Source: Calothrix sp. MO_192.B10 (GTDB lineage Bacteria; Cyanobacteriota; Cyanobacteriia; Cyanobacteriales; Nostocaceae). From it: a stretch of 60,745 nt of DNA. Under the pieces are notes generated by a model. It saw only the letters and a program-made list of their open reading frames with translations, did not search any database and had not been told where the DNA came from. The first letter of the stretch is position 1, and each line of letters begins with the position of its first letter. Below, one piece after another: positions 45,511 through 54,481 of this stretch. The stretch is from contig JASJDS010000005.1 of the NCBI GenBank assembly GCA_030065055.1, positions 1 through 60,745 of the forward strand, written 5' to 3'. The translations under genes and the position numbers were made by a program.

Positions 45511-46261
45511 TAGAGGGGATAACAATATAGCCAGTACTACCGTCTCCCAGTACTAGGTTGCGTTGTTCTCCCCAATACCACCAATAAGCTGCAACGTAAG
45601 CACAGATGAGGCTATCTAACTTATCTTCAGCAGCTTTGAGTTCTGCACCAGTAGGAGATGAAGAGAAAAATTCAATTCCAAAAAGCCCTGATATTTGTGT
45701 TTGTGCTTGGGAATTAAGATTTAAACTTGGTTCGAGATGGGGAAGAATATCGGTAATGTAATTGTATAGTTTCAATAATTCCTGTTGACGCTCCTGGATG
45801 CGTCCTTTTTTATACTTGAGTATGCGTTGCAAATTGAAAAGATGCACCATCGCAGGATGGGGAAATACTTCGATTTGATACCTACCAGGCTTTTGCGGTT
45901 CCATAGTGGGTGCATGGGCAAAACCACGGGATTCTAATTCTAAGCCAAAGTTAATGGTGCGTTCTGCAAAGGGTAGATTTTGATTCGCTGGGTAACAACC
46001 AGCATGGTATTTACCAAAGTGTTTATGGGTGAGTTTGTCGGGTAAACGACTCCCAGTTTTGTTGGGGATGAGGGTGGGTGCATCTACAGCGATAATGCCT
46101 GGTTCCTGTGGTTGGATGCAGTCATCTACCCAAATAAGGATATCTGCAATTAATTCTTGGCGATTGAGGTCGATAATTTGTAGTTTTTCATCAATTAGTT
46201 TCAGGTAGCAGAGTCCGCTAGGTTGAGATTTCCAGCCTAAATCAATACCAAGGAATTTCAT
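45485..46261 (-). CDS. DUF429 domain-containing protein
   Basis: 258 aa from MKFLGIDLGWKSQPSGLCYL. This N-terminal G-I-D-x-G segment and the later AVDAPTLIPN and AEDKLDSLICAYVAAYWW suggest the ribonuclease H-like fold of DUF429; its activity is unproven. The central part (KHFGKYHAGCYPANQNLPFA) is a conserved family block. An in-frame GTG/ATG-type extension to 46309 is made from a dispersed repeat and is rejected. The last seven residues (VSEGVRE) are encoded by a tandem repeat tract, so the native C-terminus may have been altered. Confidence 0.8.
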   Translation of the reverse strand: MKFLGIDLGWKSQPSGLCYLKLIDEKLQIIDLNRQELIADILIWVDDCIQPQEPGIIAVDAPTLIPNKTGSRLPDKLTHKHFGKYHAGCYPANQNLPFAERTINFGLELESRGFAHAPTMEPQKPGRYQIEVFPHPAMVHLFNLQRILKYKKGRIQERQQELLKLYNYITDILPHLEPSLNLNSQAQTQISGLFGIEFFSSSPTGAELKAAEDKLDSLICAYVAAYWWYWGEQRNLVLGDGSTGYIVIPSRVSEGVRE

Positions 46262-46814
46262 GCAACTGGCGTATTTTTTCTGGTGCCGTGTCCCTACCCA
46301 TCTACACATCTATTAATCTGTCACATTCTTGTTTGAAAATTTTATCAAGGGATTGTAACATCTGGGGAGAATTTATTAGATTATAGAAATACTCTCAACA
46401 GAGGCTTACAGAAGCGATCGCACAATATTATAAACTACCAAATGCATAGTAGCGATCGCTCACTGCTCTTAACTCATCCATAAAATTTTTGATTCGATGC
46501 AAATACCTACTAACGAAAGCACTACCAACCCGTATCGAACAACTATGCTTTCGTCATTTCAGTTATCAGTTAGCCTCCTCCGGAGGAGCTACGCTAACAG
46601 TTAGCCTCCTGCACTCTTGTGCTGCGCTAACAGTTTCCCTATCGATAAATCGAGGGAATTGATACAGGTTACATTTGATCACAATCATCAATGTTATTTT
46701 AGTACAGTTCGGCGGCAATAAGCAGACCATTTACAAAAGGTCAAAGCAAGGAAAAACAGTACTTTTAACTTTTGAATGCGTGACTTTTGACTTCCAAAGC
46801 AGTGGTAACCCCTC
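46262..46814. other. Intergenic region with repeats
   Basis: 46274-46306 is an inverted, degenerate copy of the GGGCACGGCATC palindrome family (GGTGCCGTGTCCCTACCCATC). Two GTTAGCCTCCT...GCTAAC inverted units lie at about 46570-46631, and a TATCGATAAATCGAGGGAATTG segment similar to the complement of 36017-36036 follows. No gene was seen. Confidence 0.55.
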
Positions 46815-47030
46815 CTAAACTAAACCAGCCTGAGCTAAATCCCGAATCAATGAAATCTTAGAATTCAAGTAGCTATTCATGGTGCTGACTTCTTCCCCAC
46901 TGAGAAGAGTCTTATTTTGCAGCTGTCCGAGTAACTGCTGCACTAGTTCCGCATCACCAAACTTGAGAAGAGTACTATTTTGAGTTTCTTCAATCAAAGA
47001 CCATAGTTGACGTAATGTAGAAGAATTCAT
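46815..47030 (-). CDS. Small conserved cyanobacterial hypothetical protein
   Basis: 71 aa: MNSSTLRQLWSLIEETQ, then LLKFGDAELVQQLLGQL and a C-terminal SYLNSKISLIRDLAQAGL. It is alpha-helical by composition, soluble, with no Cys or catalytic motif. I recall similar short proteins in other filamentous cyanobacteria, but function is unknown. A clean start with upstream AT-rich DNA and a clear stop support a real gene. A palindrome ATTCTTAAGA-caa-TCTTAAGAAT lies about 110 bp upstream (47141-47163). Confidence 0.7.
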   Translation of the reverse strand: MNSSTLRQLWSLIEETQNSTLLKFGDAELVQQLLGQLQNKTLLSGEEVSTMNSYLNSKISLIRDLAQAGLV

Positions 47031-47140
47031 CAGGATAAACCTCCAGTGCGTTCGCGTAGCGACTCCCTAGGAGCATCGCTCTTTACTTTAGTTTCCAGGA
47101 TGATATTCCTGGGCAACACATAATATGATATTAAACCAAG

Positions 47141-47163
47141 ATTCTTAAGACAATCTTAAGAAT
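47141..47163. promoter_or_regulatory. 10-bp palindrome in a divergent spacer
   Basis: ATTCTTAAGA and TCTTAAGAAT around a 3-nt spacer, between the 71-aa gene (minus) and the kinase-like gene (plus). It resembles a dimeric operator, but no regulator is known. The rest of the 47031-47364 spacer shows a GC-rich small-repeat fragment near 47050 and nothing else. Confidence 0.4.
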
Positions 47164-47364
47164 TACAAGGATTGATATAAATTTACAAAAGTAAACAATT
47201 AGCGCAATATAGCTTCAACTGCGAAAGATAAATAACCAATTGTCCAGTATTAATCAGGCATACAGCATTTTTTTCTGAGATGACTGGGAATATTTTTGCT
47301 ATCCCCAATTCTGTAGTGATAATTTATTGTGGTTAATATGCCACCTTAGTCGATATTTATCCCG

Positions 47365-48015
47365 ATGGATAAATTACATATAAATTCCTTGATTGAAAAT
47401 ATCCATAAACAGCTACTTCCTCAAATCCACATCGAAAGCATAGATCCTCACAATCCGGTAGAAGTCCACCATCTTCCGGAACCTTGGCAATTACTTGGTC
47501 AAGGGAACTATGCTGCGGTGGTATATCATCCCGATTATCCAGATCGAGTAGTAAAAATTTATGCACCCGGAAGACCGGGTTTTGACGAGGAGCTGGAAGT
47601 ATATAAACGTTTGGGTTCCCATCCAGCTTTTTCTGAGTGTTTATATGCCCAAAACAGTTTTCTAGTGTTGAAACGTCTTTATGGCACTACCCTCTATGAC
47701 TGTATGCACTTTGGTATACGTATTCCACCACGGGTGATTCGAGATATTGATGCTGCTTTAGATTATGCCCGCGATCGCGGTCTTTTTCCCCATGATATCC
47801 ACGGACGTAATGTGATGATGCACCAAGGTAAAGGATTAGTGGTAGATGTGTCAGATTTTCTTCATATGGAGGGATGTTATAAGTGGAATCACTTAAAAAT
47901 AGCCTACTATTGGCTCTACTTGCCCATATTCTATCCCTTGGGAATAGGAGTACCTTACCCAGTTTTAGATATTGTTCGCAAAACCTATCGTCAGCTATCA
48001 GCTTGGCGAAAGTAA
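47365..48015 (+). CDS. Compact protein-kinase-like protein
   Basis: 216 aa with a shortened kinase fold. Visible in order are the glycine loop LGQGNYAAVVYH (near 44-55), the lysine strand RVVKIYAPG (near 68), the hinge FLVLKRLYGTTLYD, the catalytic loop FPHDIHGRNVMM (His-Asp-x5-Asn, near 142-153) and a metal Asp in LVVDVSDFLH where DFG is usual. The C-lobe is much reduced and ends with an aromatic helix (YYWLYLPIFYPLGIGVPYP). It is closer to the atypical small kinases than to full Ser/Thr kinases. Substrate unknown. Confidence 0.75.
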   Translation: MDKLHINSLIENIHKQLLPQIHIESIDPHNPVEVHHLPEPWQLLGQGNYAAVVYHPDYPDRVVKIYAPGRPGFDEELEVYKRLGSHPAFSECLYAQNSFLVLKRLYGTTLYDCMHFGIRIPPRVIRDIDAALDYARDRGLFPHDIHGRNVMMHQGKGLVVDVSDFLHMEGCYKWNHLKIAYYWLYLPIFYPLGIGVPYPVLDIVRKTYRQLSAWRK

Positions 48016-48139
48016 ATACAGTCGTTTTCATCTGAGTGATACCATTTCTTTATAAAGATGCGCCAAATTTAGCCTGCTCCCGGCAGGCTACCCTGCACCG
48101 AAGCCGGTTCTGCTCTGCTTGATTGCATCACAAAAATAG

Positions 48140-48592
48140 ATGAACAGAAAATTTTCTGTAGCTCTGCTTCAAGTTAAAGGATATCTGAGATCATCCCAAG
48201 ATTTGGCAAGAGACTTCAAATCCCAAATTGAGTTCTTAAAACAAGAATATCCAAAGGAGTTTACTACCGAGCATCTACACCATATAGCCGCAGCATTGGG
48301 TATTCCTGAACCTGAAAAGCTATGGGAGGAAGCACTAGAGAGTGATGGTAACTCTCAAGCTTATCTCCAAGGTGTAGCAGAGGCAATGGTCGAGGTAGAC
48401 TGGATCAGTGGCGACGAAATTAGACAAACCTTGGATGCTGCATATGATGATTTGTCTGCCAATTTAAAGTCTCACTGGGCAGATAGTAAAATTTTCAGAG
48501 AGGCTGTAAAGTCTAAACTCCGGGAATTAGGATTGGTTGGAGAATTGGCAAAAAGGATAGGACAGATGGGTAGGGGCACGGCATCAGAATGA
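48140..48592 (+). CDS. Hypothetical helical protein with repeat-derived C-terminus
   Basis: 150 aa starting MNRKFSVALLQVKGYLRSSQ. No family recognised. It is acidic and helical (EHLHHIAAALGIPEPEKLWE, GVAEAMVEVDWISGDEIRQT). The last 11-16 residues (KRIGQMGRGTASE) are read from the first unit of the palindromic repeat array. The stop codon TGA is itself inside the repeat. The same repeat start (GGGACAGATGGGTAGGG) occurs outside genes at 23897. The ancestral protein was probably slightly different at its end. It is about 125 bp after the kinase-like gene. Confidence 0.6.
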   Translation: MNRKFSVALLQVKGYLRSSQDLARDFKSQIEFLKQEYPKEFTTEHLHHIAAALGIPEPEKLWEEALESDGNSQAYLQGVAEAMVEVDWISGDEIRQTLDAAYDDLSANLKSHWADSKIFREAVKSKLRELGLVGELAKRIGQMGRGTASE

Positions 48593-49041
48593 TAATTTTA
48601 TACACCAAAATCCTGTGGATGCCGTGCCCTTTTGAATTTAGATTTTAGGAAAAAATAATAGATTAGTATCATAAGTAGGGGCACGGCATCAGAATGATAA
48701 TTTTATACACCAAAATCTGGTGGATGCCGTGCCCTTTTGAATTTAGAATTTAGGGAAAAATAATAGATTAGTATCATAAGTAGGGGCACGGCATCAGAAT
48801 GATAATTTTATACACCAAAATCTGGTGGATGCCGTGCCCTTTTGAATTTAGAATTTAGGAAAAAATAATAGATTATACCAAGTTGCGTTCTATCATAGTA
48901 GTTCGAGTCAATGAGATTGCTTCCTTACGTCGCAATGACTGGGTACTATCTTTGAATACAACTTAGTATTAATACCATAGGTAGGGGCACGGCATCAGAG
49001 TGATAATTTTATACACCAAAATCTGGTGGATGCCGTGCCCT
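48571..49041. repeat. Palindromic repeat array, four copies
   Basis: Each copy has perfect 12-bp arms GGGCACGGCATC and GATGCCGTGCCC around about 32 nt of conserved AGAATGATAATTTTATACAC sequence. Copies have left arms at 48574, 48679, 48784 and 48985. The first three repeat with an exact 105-bp period including the TTTTGAATTTAGA...GTATCATAAG linker. The fourth is displaced by an inserted inverted-repeat element. The array ends at about 49041 and the glycosyltransferase stop codon is at 49083. Confidence 0.95.
48887..48972. mobile_element. Inverted-repeat element nested in the array
   Basis: Starts ACCAAGTTGCGTTC and ends GAATACAACTTAGTATT, whose complements match imperfectly. The interior has GAGATTGCTTCCTTACGTCG then CAATGAC. 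A related copy lies at 29390-29474. It interrupts the linker after array unit 3. Confidence 0.7.
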
Positions 49042-49082
49042 GACGAATCATGGATGTGTGGCAAACATTATTTGAATTTGTA

Positions 49083-50081
49083 TTACTTGAGGGAATATTT
49101 CCGGGTAATTTTACTGACTGTACTTTTAAACTTCAGTTGTGCTAACCGAATTTTAGTCAGTTCCCTAATTGGATGAATTTTATTCGTATTACTATCAAAG
49201 AAAAGATTTAATTCCCCTAGAATTAATTGCAGTTTAGAAATAATACTGGGAGCGCGATATTCCCCTAATAATACCTCTGGTAATATTACAGTTTGCCAAT
49301 TATCTAAAACTTTGAGAATGCGCTGAATATCAAATTCTTGAGAATATGCGGCAATCTTATAACAATTAAATCCCGGATCTAAATAATCAGAGAGTCCACC
49401 ATTGATACTAGAGAAAACTTGACAACCACAAGCCATAGCTTCTAAGGGCTGTAAGCCAAAACCCTCACTCACTCCCCTTTGTGCCCAGTATTCAGCAGAA
49501 TCATAGAGATAAACTTTTGCCCGATTGAATAACCCTGGGAGATCATCTATATAAGAATTAACAACAAAGACATTGCAGCGTTGTTGTAACTCTGGAACTA
49601 ATTGCTCAATTAAATATTCAGAGGATTTTCTGGCTAACACTAAAACATCAATATCTCGTTCTTGGTGATAATTATGAAATTCATCAGAAATTTGATTGGG
49701 TAAATAATAAATTAAGGAATTGGGTGATTTTTGTCCCCAATATCCCATGGTGTTGCGACTTACCGTAATAATGGGGATGCTGGCTGGCAAACTAAAACCA
49801 TAGCCTGCTGTATGGGCGTGATAAACTACATTACAAGACTTCAGTTTGGCAGAAAGTTTAGGAACATCAAATCCCCAACTAATGACAAAAATCTGATCAT
49901 CTAGGTTCGTTTTCTGGAGTAAATCATCTAAAAATAGCTTGTCTGGCTCTCGCTGACGATAAGTAACAACATCCGCACTACAAACTTGTTTGGCAAGTTC
50001 TAGGGTTTTTAATTGGGCCCACAATCCACCACAAGCAAATTTACCATCGGTTCCAGGAAGTAAGAAATACAGTTTTCTCAT
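49083..50081 (-). CDS. GT4-like glycosyltransferase
   Basis: 332 aa, GT-B fold. The C-terminal donor-binding region is clear: EGFGLQPLEAMACGCQVFSS (about 208-227) has the E-x7-E pattern of GT4 retaining enzymes, and SINGGLSDYLDPG follows. The N-terminal acceptor domain starts MRKLYFLLPGTDGKFACGG. It is shorter than usual, with a basic C-terminal tail (TKIRLAQLKFKSTVSKITRK) that could lie on the membrane. It probably builds a cell-surface polysaccharide or glycolipid; donor and acceptor are unknown. No polysaccharide cluster surrounds it. Confidence 0.8.
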   Translation of the reverse strand: MRKLYFLLPGTDGKFACGGLWAQLKTLELAKQVCSADVVTYRQREPDKLFLDDLLQKTNLDDQIFVISWGFDVPKLSAKLKSCNVVYHAHTAGYGFSLPASIPIITVSRNTMGYWGQKSPNSLIYYLPNQISDEFHNYHQERDIDVLVLARKSSEYLIEQLVPELQQRCNVFVVNSYIDDLPGLFNRAKVYLYDSAEYWAQRGVSEGFGLQPLEAMACGCQVFSSINGGLSDYLDPGFNCYKIAAYSQEFDIQRILKVLDNWQTVILPEVLLGEYRAPSIISKLQLILGELNLFFDSNTNKIHPIRELTKIRLAQLKFKSTVSKITRKYSLK

Positions 50082-50193
50082 AAAATCACTACCTCAAATC
50101 CCCAACTGTAGGTGTAACTATTGAACTACGTTCAACTTGATTAGATGGAGATTATCATTTCTTGGGATTGACACTCTCAGGTTAGGGATGTTC

Positions 50194-50643
50194 CTACACA
50201 GATTTTCTCAGATTGCGATCGCATTTTGGGGCAAAATAGAAATGTAGCGATCGCACCCACAACCAACCCAGAAAACTACCGAAGAAGTATGGTGGAAAAT
50301 CTAACCATGTAAATGAGTTGCCTAAAATCAGTCTCCCTGGTAAAGTGGAACGCAGCATTTGCAAAAATGGAGTTTGCCATAATTGGAGAAACTCTATCAC
50401 ACAAGTAAAAAGACAAACTCCCACAGCAATCCATAGTACTGGCTTTTTGGGTATAAATAAAGTAACCAGTAAGATCCAAAATATTTCGTAGGCAAGACTT
50501 CCCAAAGCATCATGTAACCAAGGAGAACCAAGCCATGAAGAGAACCGAATCCCATACCCCAATGGCACAATAACAACTATGCTAGCTAGGATTGCTATGC
50601 GATATCGCAACCATTGAAGATATCTTTTACTGGGGGAACTCAA
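50194..50643 (-). CDS. DUF2809 membrane protein
   Basis: 149 aa with about four membrane helices (residues 15-33, 43-62, 67-87 and 118-135). Family features are LRYRIAILASIVVIVPLGYG with IRFSS near the start and the LHDALGSLAYEIFW, CVIEFLQLWQ and GNSFTWLDFPPYFFGSFLGW blocks. DUF2809 has no established function. It lies 110 bp upstream of the glycosyltransferase on the same strand, so co-transcription is possible but the gap is large. Confidence 0.8.
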   Translation of the reverse strand: MSSPSKRYLQWLRYRIAILASIVVIVPLGYGIRFSSWLGSPWLHDALGSLAYEIFWILLVTLFIPKKPVLWIAVGVCLFTCVIEFLQLWQTPFLQMLRSTLPGRLILGNSFTWLDFPPYFFGSFLGWLWVRSLHFYFAPKCDRNLRKSV

Positions 50644-51517
50644 TGTCGTTTACTCCAACTTCAATCTGCTTGTAATACCATTTCTTTATGAAACTGTGCT
50701 GAATATTCCAGCTAATGAAGCTCACGCAAAGACGCATTAGACACCGTTCGACGAAGTCGTTCTCGAAGAGTAGGTGGCTTCGGTGTAGGGTAGACGCAAA
50801 GAGGTAAAGTTAGCCAGTATTTTATTAAGCGCATTGTTACAAAAAATTGGTATGAGAATTGACCGAAGGTCTTCGACCTTCAAGTTAGCCCCACTCTGCG
50901 AGAAGCCGCGCTTCGCGCGTCTACATGAACGTTTGTACACAACCAATCATGAAAATACCTCCCTCACTCCCTCACTCCCTCACTCCTTTACTCCTTCACT
51001 CCTCCTTCCCATTGACCTAATAGATAGCATAAGCCTGATACTATCATATTTGCAATTATATATCAGTAAATTAACGGATAATAATTAAAGTAAAACTAAT
51101 TGTATTTTCGTCATAATTTAATCTAAACTCTACTGTAACTTTACCCAAGGATATTAGTATATTTTCTAAACTGTAACTTTAGCTAAGATAGGCACAAGTT
51201 AGAGGATAGATACAGTACCACAGGCTCGCAACCCAAAATCCTGAGAACGTGAGTTTAATTATCCCGTAAGCGTACACCAAAAAAATAAACCTGTTTCCAT
51301 CAAAGTTTAATTTTTGCTTAAATTTACATTTTCGGATAATATATGAATTGACTCATAAAGCATTAACCCTCATCAATTTATATTTCTTAATAAAAATAAA
51401 TGTCTCTCATATTATTCAAATTTGTATCAATTAAAAGTTTATTTAAAAGTTACTTTGTATTTTGAATGAATTTAAATAAAATTAATTGTTGATTTTTGAC
51501 CTAGGAAAGTAGGTAAA
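50644..51517. other. Long intergenic region with repeats
   Basis: No gene is supported. About 50878-50950 is a variant of the TTTCAAGCTAGTCCCCC...CATGAAAATA unit, interrupted by a GAGAAGCCGCGCTTCGCGCG then TCTACATG small repeat. TCCCTCAC heptamers run at about 50960-51008. Downstream, 51020-51517 is very AT-rich and probably contains the response-regulator promoter and leader. Confidence 0.55.
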
Positions 51518-51943
51518 ATGACGGCAAATCTACTGAATACATATCAGCGATTATCTTCTCCATCAGCGAAGAAAATATTGCTAGTTGAAGATAATGATGT
51601 CAATAGAATGCTGCTGAGTGATTATCTAACTCACTCGGGATACGATATTCAATCCTTGCCAACAGGGAGCAATTTCTTTAAAACTATAAAAGAATTTCAG
51701 CCACATGTAATTCTATTAGACCTGAAATTACCGGATGTTGATGGTTATTTCCTTTTGGAATCAATCAAGCAACAACCTAGCTTCTCTTGTATCCCTGTCA
51801 TTGTTGTATCTGCATTTGCGTTTAAATCTGATCGAGAACACGCTATGAATTTAGGAGCCAGCCAGTATCTTGTAAAACCGATAAATCTGATCGATCTCAT
51901 TGCAGCTATTGAAAAAGAATTGGCTAAAGCTCATCCATGTTGA
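51518..51943 (+). CDS. Single-domain response regulator
   Basis: 141 aa, CheY/DivK-like receiver with no output domain. The acidic pair is Glu24-Asp25 (ILLVEDNDVNR), the phospho-acceptor is Asp68 (VILLDLKLPDVDG), the switch Ser is at 98 (VIVVSAFAF) and Lys120 is in YLVKPINL. All are intact. It probably relays phosphate or signals by binding partners. No histidine kinase is adjacent; the stand-alone Hpt-like protein 6 kb away is a speculative partner. The last residues (AHPC) and stop codon are read from the edge of a MITE-like element. Confidence 0.92.
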   Translation: MTANLLNTYQRLSSPSAKKILLVEDNDVNRMLLSDYLTHSGYDIQSLPTGSNFFKTIKEFQPHVILLDLKLPDVDGYFLLESIKQQPSFSCIPVIVVSAFAFKSDREHAMNLGASQYLVKPINLIDLIAAIEKELAKAHPC

Positions 51944-52113
51944 AATCTGGTGTTTCTAATTATTCTGATGTGTGATTGCGACGAGTGTGTATAGCCCTGC
52001 AGGCATACCCTAGGGGAAGCAAGCTACAAGAAATGCGTAGCATGTTCCCGACAGGGACTCAGCAATTCCAAAGCTGTGTTATGAAACTATGGTTCTTAAA
52101 GTAGACGAGGTTT
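51926..52113. mobile_element. MITE-like element, copy 2
   Basis: Starts AAAGCTCATCCATGTTGAAA, overlapping the response-regulator stop codon, and ends AAAGTAGACGAGGTTT. Both ends match the element at 28345-28525. The interior differs and carries a GC-rich small-repeat cluster (about 52000-52070). Confidence 0.6.
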
Positions 52114-52163
52114 AGTTAGATATTAAATAATAGCTACGTTGAGCTATATAACTATATAAGGAT

Positions 52164-52340
52164 TTATTGCTTTTGTTGATCAATGAATTCTTCCAAATTT
52201 TGACTGAGACTATTTACAGAGTTGCCTATCTCAGAAATTTTTCGTTGTGCTTGGGCTAGTAGTAACATGGCTGTTTGCAGTTCATTAAGAGTTTCTGCTA
52301 TGGATTCACGATATTGAGATTCAAAGTTTTGTATGTTCAT
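52164..52340 (-). CDS. Small coiled-coil hypothetical protein
   Basis: 58 aa: MNIQNFESQYRESIAETLNE, then a helix LQTAMLLLAQAQRKISEIG and a second amphipathic helix ending LEEFIDQQKQ. The spacing of hydrophobic residues suggests a two-helix coiled coil. I recall similar short proteins in filamentous cyanobacteria but know no function. It has a clear start and stop and is surrounded by AT-rich DNA. No ribosome-binding site stands out. Confidence 0.6.
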   Translation of the reverse strand: MNIQNFESQYRESIAETLNELQTAMLLLAQAQRKISEIGNSVNSLSQNLEEFIDQQKQ

Positions 52341-52966
52341 ATGTTGACTTTTTTGTGAATAACTGGGATGACTAATATTTTTTTAATTTATATACAGCAA
52401 TAATAGTTGGTAAAAATATCTATAGGTTTATTCTTCCTTATCCTTCATCCATTTTTTTCTAGCTTGACAATGTAGTTCATCGAATCAGAAAATATTGTTA
52501 CATATGGGTTTATATGCATATTGAAAGGTGTATTTCATGGTGAAATTATGCCAATCATAAATGATGCGATCGCAGTTATCAATCCGTTTTTTTTCTGAAT
52601 ATATTTAAATACAGAATGTTCCGGGATATCACCGAATTAAAATGTTATATATTAATGTAATTTTATATTTTGTTGAATATGAAACAAGTCCAGATTGATG
52701 ATTTTTACGAAAAAAATACTGTTATGCCAATATTATGAAATTAATGTAGACAAGAAATAATAAAATTTAAAATAAACAATAATGTTAGGCAAAGAGTTTA
52801 TAAAATTAGTGCTTTGATTAGACCTAATGTGTTCGAGTACTACTGTTCCACTACATTAGTTCTGATGGCTAGGGAACAGATCCCCGACTTCTGAATCAAT
52901 ATCCGCACATTGTAGCAATTCCTAGGATAGAAGTCGGGGATCGCTCGCACCCGCGACTCGTCAAAA
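52341..52966. other. AT-rich intergenic region
   Basis: 52341-52850 is AT-rich with no gene. 52858-52942 is the long-loop form of the GATCCCCGACTTC palindrome, with 14-bp arms at 52879-52892 and 52929-52942 and a 36-nt loop. It ends about 25 bp from the murD stop codon. Confidence 0.65.
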
Positions 52967-54397
52967 TTAATGAAAAAGACCACTAGTGCCCTTTTTTGTC
53001 CATTCTAAACATAACTGACGAAAGCGATCGCCACGCACTTCAAAGTTCGGATACTGGTCAAAACTAGCACAAGCAGGGGATAGTAATACTACTGAACCTG
53101 AATATTGCTTGCCTAGTTCTGCGGCTCGCGGTATGGCTTTGTCTAGGGTGTCTACAATTTCGTAGTTGCCATACCCTACCTCTTCCAGGTATTGAGCAAA
53201 GTTAGATGCTGCATTCCCTATTAATAGCACGGCGGCGGCTTTGGCTTTTATCTTTGCCATCCAAGGGGTGCGATCGCCATCTTTTTCTTCTCCACCAGCA
53301 ATTAAAATCACTGGACTGTCAACGGATGCTAAACCCACTTCTGCGGCATCATAGTTGGTAGCTTTACTATCGTTGATAAATTTTATACTATTCCAGGTAC
53401 AAATATGTTCTAGGCGATGGGGAACGCCGGGAAATTCAGCTACGGCTTGGGAGATCGCCTCTTTGCTAATCCCTGCTAGTCTAGCTGCGGCTACGGACAT
53501 GAGGAGGTTTTGTTGATTGTGTTCTCCTACCATCCGCAATGCAGAGGTTGACACAATTGTTTCATCTTGGGGTAGGGAGGCAATATTTGCAGTCTCCATT
53601 ACCCAACCATCTGCAATATAAAAGCCCTTGTCACCAATTAAATTATCTTTCCCTTTCACACTAGTCCAGTAGGCATTAGGCCAATGACTCAAACCCATTT
53701 TACTTAAATAAGGGTCATCGCCATTCATTACTTGTAACTGGGAACGATGCAACAGTTGAGCCTTAATATTGTAGTAGTTATCTAAAGTTTTGTGACGACT
53801 GAGGTGATCGGGGGTGAATGTGGTCCAAATACCGATGCGTGGTGATAAGGAATTAGATGATTCTATTTGATAGCTGCTCAGTTCTGCGATGATCCAATCG
53901 GGTGAGTTTTGAGGGGATTGCAAAGCAACTTCACAGGCAGCGTAGCCAATGTTACCGCAGGCGGGGGCATTTAATCCTGCTGCTTGAAAAATTGCTGCAA
54001 CTAAGGCGGTAGTAGTAGTTTTACCGTTAGTACCAGTAATTCCTACCCAAGGAATAGATTGTAAATGTCTCCACGCCAGTTCCATTTCGCCGATGGTTTC
54101 AATACCTAATTTCCGTGCTTGGAGTAACACGGGCACATCCCAAGGAACCCCAGGACTGGCAACGATTAATTGTGGTAAATCGGAGTCATGTAATTCTAGG
54201 GAATACCCCAGTTTTACCTGAATTTGTTCGGCACTAAGTAATTGTTGTTGTTTCAGGAAGTTTTCGGAGGTGTTGCTTGCAGCGAATTTTTCCGCCTTAG
54301 CGGAATCGCTCAACACCACCTCCCAACCTTCCTTTCTCAACAATCTTGCCGCAGCAACACCGGACTTTCCTAATCCAATTACATGAGCTTTGGACAT
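52967..54397 (-). CDS. murD: UDP-N-acetylmuramoyl-L-alanine--D-glutamate ligase
   Basis: Adds D-glutamate to UDP-MurNAc-L-Ala in peptidoglycan precursor synthesis. About 476 aa from [13 protein letters not shown]. An upstream in-frame start (54427) adds ten residues that do not look conserved. The N-terminal domain has [16 protein letters not shown]; the ATP P-loop is [31 protein letters not shown] in the central domain, AGGEEKDGD and the C-terminal [20 protein letters not shown] are all present. It follows glyS by under 100 bp on the same strand and probably shares its transcript. Confidence 0.95.
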   Translation of the reverse strand: MSKAHVIGLGKSGVAAARLLRKEGWEVVLSDSAKAEKFAASNTSENFLKQQQLLSAEQIQVKLGYSLELHDSDLPQLIVASPGVPWDVPVLLQARKLGIETIGEMELAWRHLQSIPWVGITGTNGKTTTTALVAAIFQAAGLNAPACGNIGYAACEVALQSPQNSPDWIIAELSSYQIESSNSLSPRIGIWTTFTPDHLSRHKTLDNYYNIKAQLLHRSQLQVMNGDDPYLSKMGLSHWPNAYWTSVKGKDNLIGDKGFYIADGWVMETANIASLPQDETIVSTSALRMVGEHNQQNLLMSVAAARLAGISKEAISQAVAEFPGVPHRLEHICTWNSIKFINDSKATNYDAAEVGLASVDSPVILIAGGEEKDGDRTPWMAKIKAKAAAVLLIGNAASNFAQYLEEVGYGNYEIVDTLDKAIPRAAELGKQYSGSVVLLSPACASFDQYPNFEVRGDRFRQLCLEWTKKGTSGLFH

Positions 54398-54481
54398 AGA
54401 CTGTAGCAAATATCCCTGGTTAAGCACTAACTATGGTAGCGTTTATTGGCATAAAATAACACTATTTTTTGTTGATTTATG

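Noticed and set aside
48571-49041. Possible CRISPR array (regularly spaced palindromes)
   Set aside because: The 'spacers' are identical between units, the period is 105 bp and no cas gene is present; it is a tandem duplication of a palindromic element.
50737-50946. 69-codon minus-strand frame
   Set aside because: It is composed of small-repeat sequence with no homology signal.
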